From positions 50,977,313 through 51,041,312 of the forward strand of contig CM041298.1 of assembly GCA_023052935.1 (NCBI GenBank): DNA of 64,000 nucleotides, in the 5' to 3' direction. A model generated the notes under the pieces. It was not told where the DNA came from, did no database searches, and worked only from the letters and a program-made list of their open reading frames with translations. This DNA is from Piezodorus guildinii (taxonomy: Eukaryota; Arthropoda; Insecta; Hemiptera; Pentatomidae). The translations under genes and the position numbers were made by a program. Positions 34,226 to 44,299 of the stretch are shown piece by piece. Numbering within the stretch: position 1 is the stretch's first letter; every line of letters begins with the position of its first letter.

Positions 34226-34865
34226 TTACAGAACTATTCTTACTTCCTTTGGAACGTCCTATCTTCACTACTATTTTTTTTTTTAACTAACACCGTGCAT
34301 TGCGCTGCACCTTTCCCTTTATTATTATTAATAATTCTACGAGTTGCTTAAGCGGTTGTGATTTTTTTGTTACCAGTAATGCCCAAAAATTACGAGAATT
34401 CCGTTGGGCACTGTCTTGAGCCTCCTTCGAAACAAATAACTAAACTGGGGCTTCTTTTGAAGAAGTCCAATGGGATTAAACAAGTAACAGACAAAGCTCT
34501 TATTAAGTAGTGTTAAGTATGACAAAATGTGGTTCACAATCACACTTTGAGTTTTTCAATCTAACCTTTCAATGTTATTCCTCTTCGTGAGAAGAGTGTT
34601 TCATTGAGGTTCTGGACAATATTATACATAGCTGTGAAGTGGCTGAAGATGTGTACAGTTCTACGTGAAGACCATGGACCGCTCTGAAAATAGACACAAT
34701 CTCTCCATTACCGAGAACCGCGGCTGAATCACAAGTCGCCACCCGCCACTTTCATTCCGCCTGACTCACCCCATTCAGTTCCCATCGCCGGCTCAGCCAG
34801 TAGTATTATACCATGTAATCCCACATCCTGAGAGTAACCTCTTATTTTGCCTAAACGAAAAAAAA
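34226..34865. other. Spacer with GC-rich patch 34650-34830
   Basis: The patch (ACCGAGAACCGCGGCTGAAT...) seems single-copy and has no coding motif. Nothing else recognised. Confidence 0.3.
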
Positions 34866-34974
34866 AAATCTGGTGCGATCAACACACGACTTCAACTTAC
34901 CTCAAAATCAATCTAAGAACGATTATTTTGAATTATTTCAAGTTTCGATTGAAACATATGTTTTAATAAATAAT

Positions 34975-35252
34975 ATTTGTTTGTTTGTTTATGTATCGTC
35001 ACTTTATGCTGCTGTGGCTAATCGGATGATGGTACAGTGGGAGTCATAAATTTTGCCTATCCAGTTTTATTAGAATAAAGATCTTTAACGAGTACCTGAC
35101 ATCGCACAGGCTCGGGAACACCTTTTTACGTCCCCTCCGAAGGACGGCATAACTAAAGATTTTTTACCCCCATTAATTCGGGTTTGAACCCGTGATCTTT
35201 GACATAGAAAACTGTTATGCTAGCCATGCTGCTACAGGTGATCCCTAAATAA
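34975..35252 (-). repeat. SINE-3 inserted in Rep-A, with TSD
   Basis: Inverted SINE-3: CACTTTATGCTGCTGTGGC at its 3' side and box B GGGTTTGAACCCG near 35180. The flanks carry AAATAATATTT and AAATAATCTTT, an approximate 11-base target duplication. Confidence 0.82.
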
Positions 35253-35900
35253 TCTTTATATATTATATTATCTATATATTATCTATTAATTAATAACCGC
35301 TTTTTATTATTCTTCCTCCCCTTATTTAACTTTGTGTATAAGATAATATTAACAAAATCTTTAGCTTTCAAACGCTATATATGTATATTACAGTTATTAT
35401 GTTTAAAATTATCTCCTTAGGTTGGTTATCGAACTCGTTCAACTTGGATTTATCAATGCTATGAAAATGATATGGTTAATTTTTTCGAACCTATAGAATT
35501 AAAGGTACTTTAGAGAACGTAAGACAATTTAAAATATCTTCATTCAAACCCTGCCAGACTATTTCAATCAGAATGAAACCTACATCATATTAAAACTCGT
35601 TAAAAATTTTTATCAGTGTAGGGAATATAATCAAAATCGTTTGAGGTGTTTTTGAGAAAATCATAAAACACTGCAAAATACATGGTATAAGTGTCAATTC
35701 TAGTTTGATTTGGTTGAAAAGGTTGAGGTAACATCTGAGGCATAAACTCTCCAAAAATATGAAATTTCAGTTTTATACAACTTTGATTTTCGTGCTAGAT
35801 CTAACCACACATGCATATTATATTTTTAGATGAGGAAGATGGTTGGGGGTGCGGTCATAAATTAAAAACACACATTTAAAATAAGTGTTATTTTTATTAT

Positions 35901-35943
35901 GTGCCGACGTTTCGGCCTACAATGTAGGCCATCATCAGGGCTA
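35901..35943 (-). ncRNA. Hammerhead-like ribozyme motif, left arm
   Basis: In reverse complement: GCC, CTGATGA, one T, GGCCTAC-ATT-GTAGGCC (7-bp perfect stem II, 3-nt loop), GAAAC, GTC, GGC. The outer GCC/GGC can form stem I. ACGT forms a minimal self-complementary stem III. GUC is a classical cleavage triplet. One extra unpaired base follows CUGAUGA compared with the textbook core. Confidence 0.55.
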
Positions 35944-36510
35944 AAAGAAACAAGATAACAACCAATGTAATTATAGACTTAATAATGCGTTAGGTATATA
36001 ATAATAATATGACAGTAATAAAATATGGAAACATAAATAAAATTAAATGTAAAATGATATTAAGATGACAATTATAAATATGGAATAAGGTGACAGTTAT
36101 AAAGTATGGAAATAAACAAAATTAAGATGATAGTTATAAAGTATGGAAGTAAACATAATTGAGATGATAATATTGTAATGAGAATATATAAAGAGAGACT
36201 AAGCAAATGAAAAAAATGATAAAGAAAAAATATGTGAACAATTAAAATTTTAAATATTAACAATTTTGAAGTGATATATGACGGTAATATATTAAAAACA
36301 TAGTTAAGAGTATAGGTAATATATAAAAAAAGAACATAGACATTAAAAAAGAGAAACAGTATGAATAAATTATTTTATAACTGTCATCTTATTATCATTT
36401 TACATTTAATATAATTTATGTTCCTATAATTTATTACTGTCATATTATTATTATATACCTAACGCATTATTAAGCCTATAATTACATTGGTTGTTATCTT
36501 GTTTCTTTTA

Positions 36511-36549
36511 GCCCTGATGAAGGCCCACATTGTAGGCCGAAACGTCGGC
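36511..36549 (+). ncRNA. Hammerhead-like ribozyme motif, right arm
   Basis: GCC, CTGATGA, one A, GGCC...GGCC, GAAAC, GTC, GGC. Same architecture as the left arm, but stem II has one C/A mismatch. Confidence 0.5.
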
Positions 36550-36755
36550 ACATAATTAAAATAACACTTATTTTAAATGTGTGTTTTTAATTTATGACTG
36601 CACCCCCAACCATCTTCCTCAACTAAATTCTCAACGGTCAACAAAACTCCATCATTATATTATATTTTTGGACGTCTTAATCGTTTTGACTAAAAAATTA
36701 AACATTTTCGCGATCACAATACTTTCTCCTACTATATATTTAATTTAAATAAGTA

Positions 36756-37554
36756 CTTATCACACTTGGAGATTATAGGGTCCTCCAAGACTATAGAATA
36801 GGCTTCACAAAATGTCAATGGGAATGATGGTTTTTGCATACGCAATTTCAGCTTTAGAGAACAAATTGAAAAACGAATTTTGCACTATCAGATATCATTT
36901 ATTAGCATGAGTAAAAAAATTTTAACATTGTATATCTGCATCTTAGATCTTTTACATTATTTTAATGAAATGAGTTTATTCCATATGGTAAGGAATGAGT
37001 TTCCAGTCTCGATGGAGGTTTATGCGTTTATAATTGCCTTTCTCAGGCATATACAAGATTTATTTATATTTTTATTTTTATATAGAAAAATAAATGAAAA
37101 AAATCAACTTGAAATATAATATTTTCTTCATATTTATGGTGTGTATAATATTTTTTAAAAGTTCCAATCGAACGAAAAAATGAGAAATAATAAATCGTTA
37201 AGCAAGTTTAGTCCTTGTTCTAATTACAATAGATATTATTAGAATTGAGGCTGAAGATGTACTAGGAAGAAGGCCACTAGACCATAACTAAAGACTCGCA
37301 GATTCCAGATCAAAACCTTGAATATTTAAGGAAAGAAAAGGAAGGAAGAAAAATTGAAGGTACAAAACTGTAGTAATTTCAATAAATATTGAATTACTAA
37401 GAAACATATATATTCATGTAAATATTTTTAGTATAAAAACTCAAAAAAAATTTAGCACTTAATTTAAAACAAAAAATTACATATCGAAATAAAATGAAAC
37501 AGTGTGAATCCAAATGATTAAAAACATTACTTTTTTTCTTGAGTGTTATTTTAA
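36756..37554. other. AT-rich spacer
   Basis: Open frame 36880-37119 (+) is hydrophobic and AT-driven, with no domain seen. Confidence 0.3.
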
Positions 37555-37735
37555 GTAACCTACATATATTTCCGGAATGTTAGGTGCTAACCTTGATAAA
37601 TGGAAGGTGCCGAAACAGGTCGCAGCTTGTTCCTTTCAATTCTTCGTATAATACACAATTAGGTCTTCAGCAAAAGACCGAGGATTCAGTATCCTTTTCT
37701 GTATCAATGGCAAAATAAATAAATTTACAAAAAAA
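37555..37735. repeat. Unknown segment with GCCGAAAC phrase
   Basis: CTTGATAAATGGAAGGTGCCGAAACAGGTC (in parts) loosely resembles the Penelope-like module but is not a clear match. Confidence 0.25.
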
Positions 37736-37767
37736 CTTTTCAATAATAATTAACCGGTTCTCAAGTA

Positions 37768-37875
37768 ACGCTTCAAATTATTACACAATGGTTTATTATT
37801 TCCAAATAACTATATTAGGATATAACAGTTTATACAGCTATTTACAGGCAATTAACTAATATGAAAAGCAATAAA
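37768..37875 (+). repeat. Rep-B copy
   Basis: CTTCAAATTATTACACAATG and ATTTCCAAATAACTATATT as in the copy at 2862; continues to TATGAAAAGCAATAAATTAA. The inverse is at 47882-47995. Confidence 0.65.
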
Positions 37876-37895
37876 TTAATCAAACGAAAATTGCG

Positions 37896-38202
37896 AAAAT
37901 ATATTGTATATATATATATATATATATATATGTCCCTTGGTCGTCGCATCACGCGTGAACACTAGACCGATTTCTCTAATTATTTTTTTTGTTATGTTTG
38001 TATCAGTCAGGAGAAGGATCTTATTAAAGAAAAAAAAAAAGCTATTTTGGTACATAGGTTTTTATTTTTATTTATTTTTTTTAAATTGTCTAAGTTAATA
38101 AGAATCGCTCTATATTAAATATCCCTCGGTCATCGCCTGAATTGCTTCACAGATCTTGCTAAGACATAGTTAAGACAGGACGTCGTCTGTCGGGTCAACT
38201 AG
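37896..38202 (+). mobile_element. Short Helitron-derived element
   Basis: After a (TA)n tract (37906-37931) comes GCGTGAACACTAGACCGATT, typical of Helitron 5' regions. The right end is GACAGGACGTCGTCTGTC, a near-perfect hairpin, then GGGTCAACTAG followed by T. The left terminus is blurred by the TA repeat, so boundaries there are approximate. No coding content. Confidence 0.7.
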
Positions 38203-38299
38203 TATTTAATAAAATGTGTATCAGGTGGCTGACCAAAATGTAACCTTCTTGAAAAAAAAAAAAATGCTGTTAATATTGTTGATAAAAAGGTTGCATGTT

Positions 38300-38587
38300 T
38301 TTTTTATTTTTTATTTAACGTCACTTTTTGCTGCTGTGGCTAATCGGACGATGCTACCAGTGGGAGGCTTAAATTTTGCCTCTCCAGTTTTAATTAGGAC
38401 AGGGATCTTTAACGAGTACCTGACATCGCACAGGCTCGGGACCACCTTTTTTATGTTCCCTCCAAAGGACGGCACAACTAAGGATTTTTTACTAATATGA
38501 AAAAATCCTAGGACCACCTGAGGGTTAGAACTCGGGACCTTTGGCATAGAAGGCTGTTATGCTAGCCACCCTGCTACCGGTGATCCT
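38300..38587 (-). repeat. SINE-3 copy, nearly complete
   Basis: Inverted. 3' end TTTAACGTCACTTTTTGCTG at about 38317; box A region GCTAGCATAACAGCC near 38555; the 5' end GGATCACCGGTAGCAGGGTG is at about 38587. Confidence 0.82.
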
Positions 38588-39897
38588 TTTAAAATATTGT
38601 ATTAAAATAATAAATGTGTTTTTTTGGTTAGAAAAGTTTATATTACTAAGTAAGATTATGTGTAAATGAAACTCGTTAAACTTGTAACGTAATACCTCAA
38701 ATTTTGAGGAGGGTAAATTTTTTTGGTCGATTACAAATGTTTATTATTAAAAATAGTACACCAAAATTTCAACATCTCAATTAATTTAAATTAACGCCGA
38801 TTTTAATTGAATAAAACTTATTATTTAATTGATGAATAAGAAGGTTGCTGATCCACGGTACCGCTTCATTAAAAAACTACCCTATTATAATTTTAAAATT
38901 TAATTTATAAAATTATTTTATTTGTATTCATTGTTAAAGTAGAAGTTAATATATTATATAAGATGTGATAAGATAAGCCTTTATTTACACATATTTACAA
39001 TTTGGTTGATACGGTAAGTTTATATATGTTTTTTTGTTTTTTTAAAACCCTTTTAATAGTTTAGTTAATTAAAAAAGTAACAATATTGAATAAAACGTTT
39101 TAAATAAAATTACTAAGAACTTTTTTAATAAAATTGCAAAAAAAACCTATTTAAATAAAAATTGTATGCTAAAATAAATAAAAACAAAATGATTTTCTAC
39201 TGATATATTATGTACTAATATACATATATAAATAAATATGTTTAATTATTTTTGCTGAATATTAACTCTCCGTAAAAATGTATTCCTGAGTTTAGGTAAG
39301 ATATGTGTATGTAGTCCTACATTGAAGCAGCAAATATTAATAATATAAAATAAAAAAAATCTTAAAAGACCATATTGTGGTAGTCAGGTATTATATAAAA
39401 TAAAAATAAAATGTGAAAAATGATGAAAAGGATGAAGTTGTAAATTTAAGTACCTAAGGGGTTTATGTTCTTCAGCTTTTAGCGTATTGGGACTGAAAAG
39501 TCGTTTTTATCTTAATTTACTTGGTGGCTCTGGTCTTAATTTATTTCCTATCTGGTGATGTCTCTCACATTCCGTTCTCAGGAACATCGCAGGTCCGAGG
39601 TAGTCCTCTTGAACGGTGTGTGGTCCTTGTTAAAGAGAATCTCCCCTCCATAAAACAACGGCTGCTTTAAACGAAAACCGTGAAACTATGAGAAAATATG
39701 GGAACGAATAAATTTCTGTTAAATTATGCATTTGGAAATACTCGTTTCACAAATCATCGGAAAGTTAGGATTAAATTGTAAGCTGTTTTCCTGCATTTAT
39801 TAGTATTACAAGCAGTGGTTGATTATTTTAATAGATGAATGAAAGTATTAAGATATTCTTTAACACTAATATTAATTAAAATTTTAATTTTCACTAA

Positions 39898-39900
<3 letters not shown>
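38588..39900. other. AT-rich; Rep-C-like fragment at 38680-38770
   Basis: GTAATACCTCAAATTTTGAG...GGTCGATTACAAATG...TTTATTATTAAAAATAG is the inverse of sequence near 47282-47360 and 44970-45010. Otherwise nothing recognised. Confidence 0.4.
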
Positions 39901-39961
<61 letters not shown>

Positions 39962-40095
39962 TCCACCCTACCTCATATATACTCATATAGCCTTTGAAGG
40001 CTTTCCAGGGTTCTCTCGGGCCAGGGGGTGAAGGCGGGGGATATATGCCGAGATAAAATCCCCCAGCACGAGAGTCGAACTCGTAATTTTTTGGT
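39901..40095 (-). repeat. SINE-4 with 60-base poly-A tail, 5' truncated
   Basis: On the minus strand: box B-like GAGTTCGACTCTCG (about 40065-40085), GGGGGATTTTATCTCGGC, ..., GGTAGGGTGGAC, then 60 uninterrupted A (T at 39901-39960). Box A is missing. The long unbroken tail suggests a recent insertion. No other copy in the window. Confidence 0.65.
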
Positions 40096-40099
40096 TTTC

Positions 40100-40160
40100 A
40101 CTTTTCGGTTATTGTTGCTAGGCAACGCGTGCTCACAGCAACGCGCGCTAAACGCTAGCC
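40100..40160. promoter_or_regulatory. GC-rich patch with X-box-like palindrome
   Basis: GTTGCTAGGCAAC at about 40114-40126 fits the RFX-factor X-box pattern (GTTGC, short spacer, GCAAC), followed by CpG-rich sequence. Could be chance. Confidence 0.25.
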
Positions 40161-40312
40161 TTGTAAAATATAAAATAAGGGAAAGTATTGCGAAGGTGAA
40201 AATTTTGAAATTCGAGTTTTAACGAGAAATACGCTTTTTAGGATCCCCTGAGTACAAATGACCAAGTACTGCAAAAACGTCAGTGAGTGTGTGTGTATGA
40301 AAACGAAAATCA
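40160..40312 (-). repeat. Rep-A right-end fragment, inverted
   Basis: AAGGGAAAGTATTGCGAAGG...GGATCCCCTGAGTACAAATGACC...GTGTGTGTG (in parts) is the right end in reverse. Confidence 0.75.
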
Positions 40313-40334
40313 GCTAACCAGTATCTAATAATGT

Positions 40335-40812
40335 TTGCTCATTTCTCCTTTGATTAGCTATTCAATTCGTTCTACTTATATATTTAGCAGTCTTTCTTCA
40401 CGTTAATAAACAAATATTTTTAATATTTTGAAACGTACAAAAGGAAAAGAAGAAAATTATAAACATCGGCATTTGATTCCTGTCAGAATAATTAAATCAG
40501 AATATTAAAGCCCATTAAAATTAACATAGATTTAAGGATTTTAATTAAAATCGTTAAAGGCGTTTTGCGAAAATCGTGAAAAGGTTCTTAATGCATGGTA
40601 TAAAATGGCACTCCAGGCTCACCGATTTTGAATGAAAAATTTGCTGATAGATCTCAGGCATATACGAAAATATGAAATTTCAGTTTCTTAAGGATTTTTC
40701 GTTTTTGTTCTAGACCACAGGCACAGACTTTTTCGCGGGACTTAATCATTTGTAGGCAGGGGACCCTAAAACGTGTGTGAAAACGATGATTCGAAAATGT
40801 TCACTGTCAAAA
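40335..40812 (+). repeat. Rep-A internal-to-right fragment, plus orientation
   Basis: Runs from TTAGCTATTCAATTCGTTC (near 40357) through CATCGGCATTTGATTCCTGT and GCGGGACTTAATCATTTG to CGAAAATGTTCACTGTCAA. Head-to-head with the previous fragment, giving an inverted pair. Confidence 0.75.
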
Positions 40813-41864
40813 AAAAACTAAGGTGAAAAGCAGTAGTTTATAAATAGACATATCCAATGATCTGTTGCTTTCCCTGTCAGAGAAAAACTTAGATTTTTAT
40901 TCTACGGCTAGGCCGAAATTTGTAATCATCTAGTTTTTACAAAAAAAAAAAGTTAAAAAAAAAATCCTTAATCAATTTGATGCAGCCGACCTCACTCATT
41001 ACAAACATGGCCTACAACCGCAAGCAGTCCATCCAATCCTGATCCTCGAAAAATAGAAGATATTCTGCTGGCAATAGCGGTCCTTCCTGGAAATGGTGAG
41101 CGCTGATTCCTATCATCATCCCATTACATGTTGGTAATTAACGCTGTGCACCGCTCGACAACTGATATTCCAAAAGTGGCGCCTGGTCTGAGAATCCCCT
41201 CGGGCTAACATTGTAGACCGCACCTCGTGTGGAAGAAACGAATCTACTCGTCGAGTGGCCAAGTTATACCCTAAGTTAGGGTTAATAAGATTAGGGTGGC
41301 AGTGCAACCTACCGCCAAGGAAGAGGTTCTCAGAACTAGAGAAAGTTGATTCCACGTGGGAAAGGTACGTTCCCTCCACTGATTCAACACTTGAGCTTTT
41401 AAAAGTGCAACACTTAAAAGTTAATTTATGAGTCGTTATGGCACTAGGCGCAATTTACAATAATCAGCGAGAGATTCGATATTGATGGACAGAGCATTTT
41501 TGGATCATAGTGGAATCTTTAGAAATTCCTCCAGAAAAAAATGTAAATATCTACCTGCCTGGGAATAACTACAGATCTTGGATATGTTTTTCTGTAATCA
41601 AATGTGTTTTCAAATGTTCTAAAACAAAAAATATTTTCAATTAAATTTTTGATGGGGAAACTGTCGGGAAATTTTCGATGCGAGAAACACCAACGGACGT
41701 ATTGAGCATTACATTTTAGAGGATTGAGAAAATTGTCAAAAAAAAAAAAAAACTGGACCCTAGCCAAAAGGCATATCCATGTTAAAAAGGTAAATGTAGA
41801 GTAATATGAAAAAATTTTAATTCATTTTAATAATAAACTGCTTAAATTAAAAGAGAAATTAAAA
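40813..41864. other. Spacer; segment 40975-41400 looks single-copy
   Basis: Balanced composition at 40975-41400 with an 87-codon minus frame lacking any domain I know. The 82-codon minus frame at 41519-41767 is likewise unsupported. Confidence 0.3.
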
Positions 41865-42412
41865 TTAATGATTGCTCGCCGTTTCACTTCAACACTTACT
41901 AGACATACGTTCAAACCTTCCTCTTAACAACAGAAGACTCATCTGCATGACTATCATAAGACCCATCTGGACTAGATATTGACTTGGAATTGATGGAGAT
42001 CTTCTAAACCATCAAATTCTTTACGCATCAATCCTTACAATCAAAATTCTTCGTAAAATCCTCAACGCTCCTTACTTTGTCACGAACAAACTCATGCATA
42101 CAGACCTTATGTCTTATGTCACTGATTGGCTGACTGACCAGTATCAATCCTTTCATGACAAACTCCAATCTCACTCTAACCCACTATGTTTCAACTCCTT
42201 TCTTCCTCTTTAATTCCTGATAATCCTCCGAGGCGCCTGAAAAGATGATGGCCCCGGGACTTTCTAGATTAGAATATTTTTAGAGTACTTCCAATGGGAA
42301 GCTTCTCTACATGTATTTCATGTAATTGTATTATATAACAATCACATTTATTTGATTTTTTTTTTAATACAGTTGTAAATATCAATAAAAATGTTTTAAA
42401 AAAAAGAAAGAA
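41865..42412 (+). pseudogene. Jockey-like LINE, decayed 3' part
   Basis: Matches the copy at 26688 from the QHLLDKRSKLP region (CAACACTTACTAGACATACG) through KILRKILNAPYFVTNK (CTTCGTAAAATCCTCAACGC) to the 3' end GTAAATATCAATAAAAATG and A-rich tail. Many indels and stops. Confidence 0.75.
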
Positions 42413-42594
42413 TTAAGTGATAAATGTTGTATGTTGGGTTTGGAACGTAGTGCAAGTAGCAAATGTAAATAAATCACACTTTTATTTACACATGTCAAAA
42501 CTCAACTAACTAAAAACTTTACATGAGAAAGTCCAATTTTCACTACTAAACAAATATGTACAATAATTTAATTAAAATGGTTACATTTTTATTT

Positions 42595-42735
42595 AAAAAG
42601 GTACGGGTTCTGGGTTCGAACCCACCAACCAGCCAAAATGAAGAGGATACCAAAAATTTGGAAGGGGACCCAATGGACGATGTGATCTCGGTCTTATAAA
42701 CACCTTGCACGAGCGTAGGCTTAGAAACAATACAA
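42595..42735 (+). repeat. SINE-like fragment with box B
   Basis: GGGTTCGAACCCACC followed by CCAAAATGAAG and GGAAGGGGACCCAATGGAC. Box A is not recognisable. Not clearly one of SINE-1 to SINE-4. Confidence 0.4.
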
Positions 42736-42929
42736 ATGTCTTCTCAATATGTTCATACAATAGATTGTAGATTTATATTCGAGAACATTTCGCTGCTTAG
42801 AAGTAATTGAGTTTTTAATAAGATGTTAACGCATGATATTAATATAATTGTAATTAACGATCTTAAAATTGGGCGGAACGGTACGCAGACGGGCAGAAAC
42901 AGCAATGAAGTCTGAGGCGGGGCAGTATT

Positions 42930-43650
42930 GATGAGTGTAATTTCAACGATGGTTCAAAAAATTTCGGATGTGGAGACTTCAGCTTTGAAAACAAAGGTCG
43001 TGGAAGGACTTCCTCTTTTGATGCTTTGCGAGCTTTGGTGGAAGAAAACTCAGAACAAATGTTCGAATACTTGTATGTGAAGCTTGAACATAGAAAAGCG
43101 ACCACCAGATGATTGAAAAAGTAAAAAAGCTGGGTTCCACACCCATTAAACGAAGCCAAAAAAATAAGTAGCTTTACGAAGTGAGCAACAATACTTTTCC
43201 AAAACAAATAACTATCCTTCTCTATCTAGAATTGTTACTTGTCATGAAAAGTCGATACTTTTACGAAACAGAAGACGTTCTGGGCTGTGGCTTAACAACG
43301 GAGAATAACCACATTTTCCAAAGCTCCCAACTCATCAAAAAAAGGTGATGGTTACTGTTTGGTGGGTTTCATTTTTTTTTTTATACACTACTGTTTCCTA
43401 TATCATGGAGAAACCATCAATGCCGAATCGCATTGTATCTCAATTAATGCTATGATCAGAAATTGGCAATAATGAAGCCATCTTTGGTGAATCGGAAGGG
43501 TCCCATTTTGTCGTATGACAGATTCTGGCCATATGTCTCACCCGTGTGTCACAAAATATGTTAGGGATTGGATATAAATCCCTAAAGAAATTCTATTCCG
43601 AGGGATTGGACAAGTTGCCAAAACTTTAGCCAAAATGTATTGATAGTAGT
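42930..43650 (+). pseudogene. Mariner-family transposase relic
   Basis: Shifted plus frames read GDFSFENKGRGRTSSFDALR, then LVEENSEQ, then SRIVTCHEKS (the T.DE catalytic region; D is now H). They continue with KVMVTVWW, a decayed region with WRNHQCR, and RMTDSGHMSHPCV in place of the hDNArPH motif, then VRDW and IGQVAKTLAKMY at the C-terminus. Order and spacing fit Tc1/mariner transposases of the mariner branch. All catalytic Asp positions visible are altered and several stops occur, so it is inactive. Terminal inverted repeats not identified. Confidence 0.72.
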
Positions 43651-43689
43651 GATGACTATTATGATTAAATTAAACATTTGTGAATCTTC

Positions 43690-43945
43690 CTTTATTTTAC
43701 TTTAAAGCTAAAAACCTCCTCTCCCACTCTAACCTACTAGTTTCAACCCTTGCTTTCTCTTCCATACCGGACGTCTGAAAAGAAGATGGCATCACGACCT
43801 TCTAGTTAAGTTACCATCTGGAGTGCTGCCAATCTGCCAATCTGGCAGCTTCTCTTCATATATTTTATCTCAAAGCTCATTTACTTGATGTATTAAGCAA
43901 TACAGTTGTAAATACCAATAAATATATAAAAGTTATTAATAAAAA
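43690..43945 (+). pseudogene. Jockey-like LINE, 3' terminal fragment
   Basis: CTCTCCCACTCTAACC, GACGTCTGAAAAGAAGATGG and CAGTTGTAAATACCAATAAAT correspond to the last part of the copy at 26688. Only the tail of ORF2 and the 3' end remain. Confidence 0.65.
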
Positions 43946-44116
43946 ACCAAAATCCTGCATATTTTCCGGAAACTGAAAAGTCAAAAATGGCCAGTCAAAA
44001 TGCCAAAACGTAATATATTGCCAAAAATAATTTTTAATTTTATGACAGTACATTAATTAATATAAATAACATGGAATAAAGTGGCAGTTTTTAATATAAG
44101 ATAAATAATAAAATTA

Positions 44117-44288
44117 GGGAGCCCGTGGCTGAGTGGCTAGCGCGCTAGTCTCTCATGCTACAGGTTCTGAGTTCGAATCCCAGTCCCGGCGGGGCTTTTA
44201 TAAGGATGTAAAACTCCCAGGAGTTTACACCACGAGGCCCAGGGCCTTCACGGCCTGTCGCGCCACTGGAAGAAGAAGAATTAGAAAC
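44117..44288 (+). repeat. SINE-2, internally deleted copy with perfect TSD
   Basis: Box A TGGCTGAGTGG and box B GAGTTCGAATCCC are both intact. The flanks AATAAAATTA (44107-44116 and 44289-44298) form a 10-base target duplication. Compared with 15720-16016, about 125 bases between GGATGTAA and ACTCC(C/T)AGGAG are missing. It ends in GAAGAA units, not pure A. Confidence 0.88.
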
Positions 44289-44299
44289 AATAAAATTAA

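Larger units (their letters stand above)
35828..36656. mobile_element. Penelope-like foldback element inserted in Rep-A
   Basis: About 829 bases with two inverted arms of roughly 240 bases (35828-36075 and 36385-36650). The outermost parts read AGGAAGATGGTTGGGGGTGC and its inverse. The direct repeat ATATTATATTTTT flanks it (35815-35827 and 36657-36669), a 13-base target duplication. Each arm carries the CTGATGA...GAAACGTC module. The centre has about three 37-base tandem units (ATAAAGTATGGAA..). No RT or GIY-YIG coding sequence is present. Inverted terminal pseudo-LTRs bearing hammerhead motifs are known from Penelope-like elements; assignment is by that analogy. Confidence 0.7.
34866..36755 (+). 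repeat. Rep-A copy 11, interrupted by two later insertions
   Basis: Rep-A sequence occupies 34866-34974, 35253-35827 and 36657-36755. The first gap is a SINE-3 and the second a Penelope-like foldback. Rejoining the parts restores the family order from the CTGGTGCG left end to the CTATATAT right end. The final GGTAAGTG is eroded. Confidence 0.85.

Noticed and set aside
36000..36180. CRISPR-like array
   Set aside because: About three diverged 37-base AT-rich units without spacers, inside a eukaryotic foldback element.
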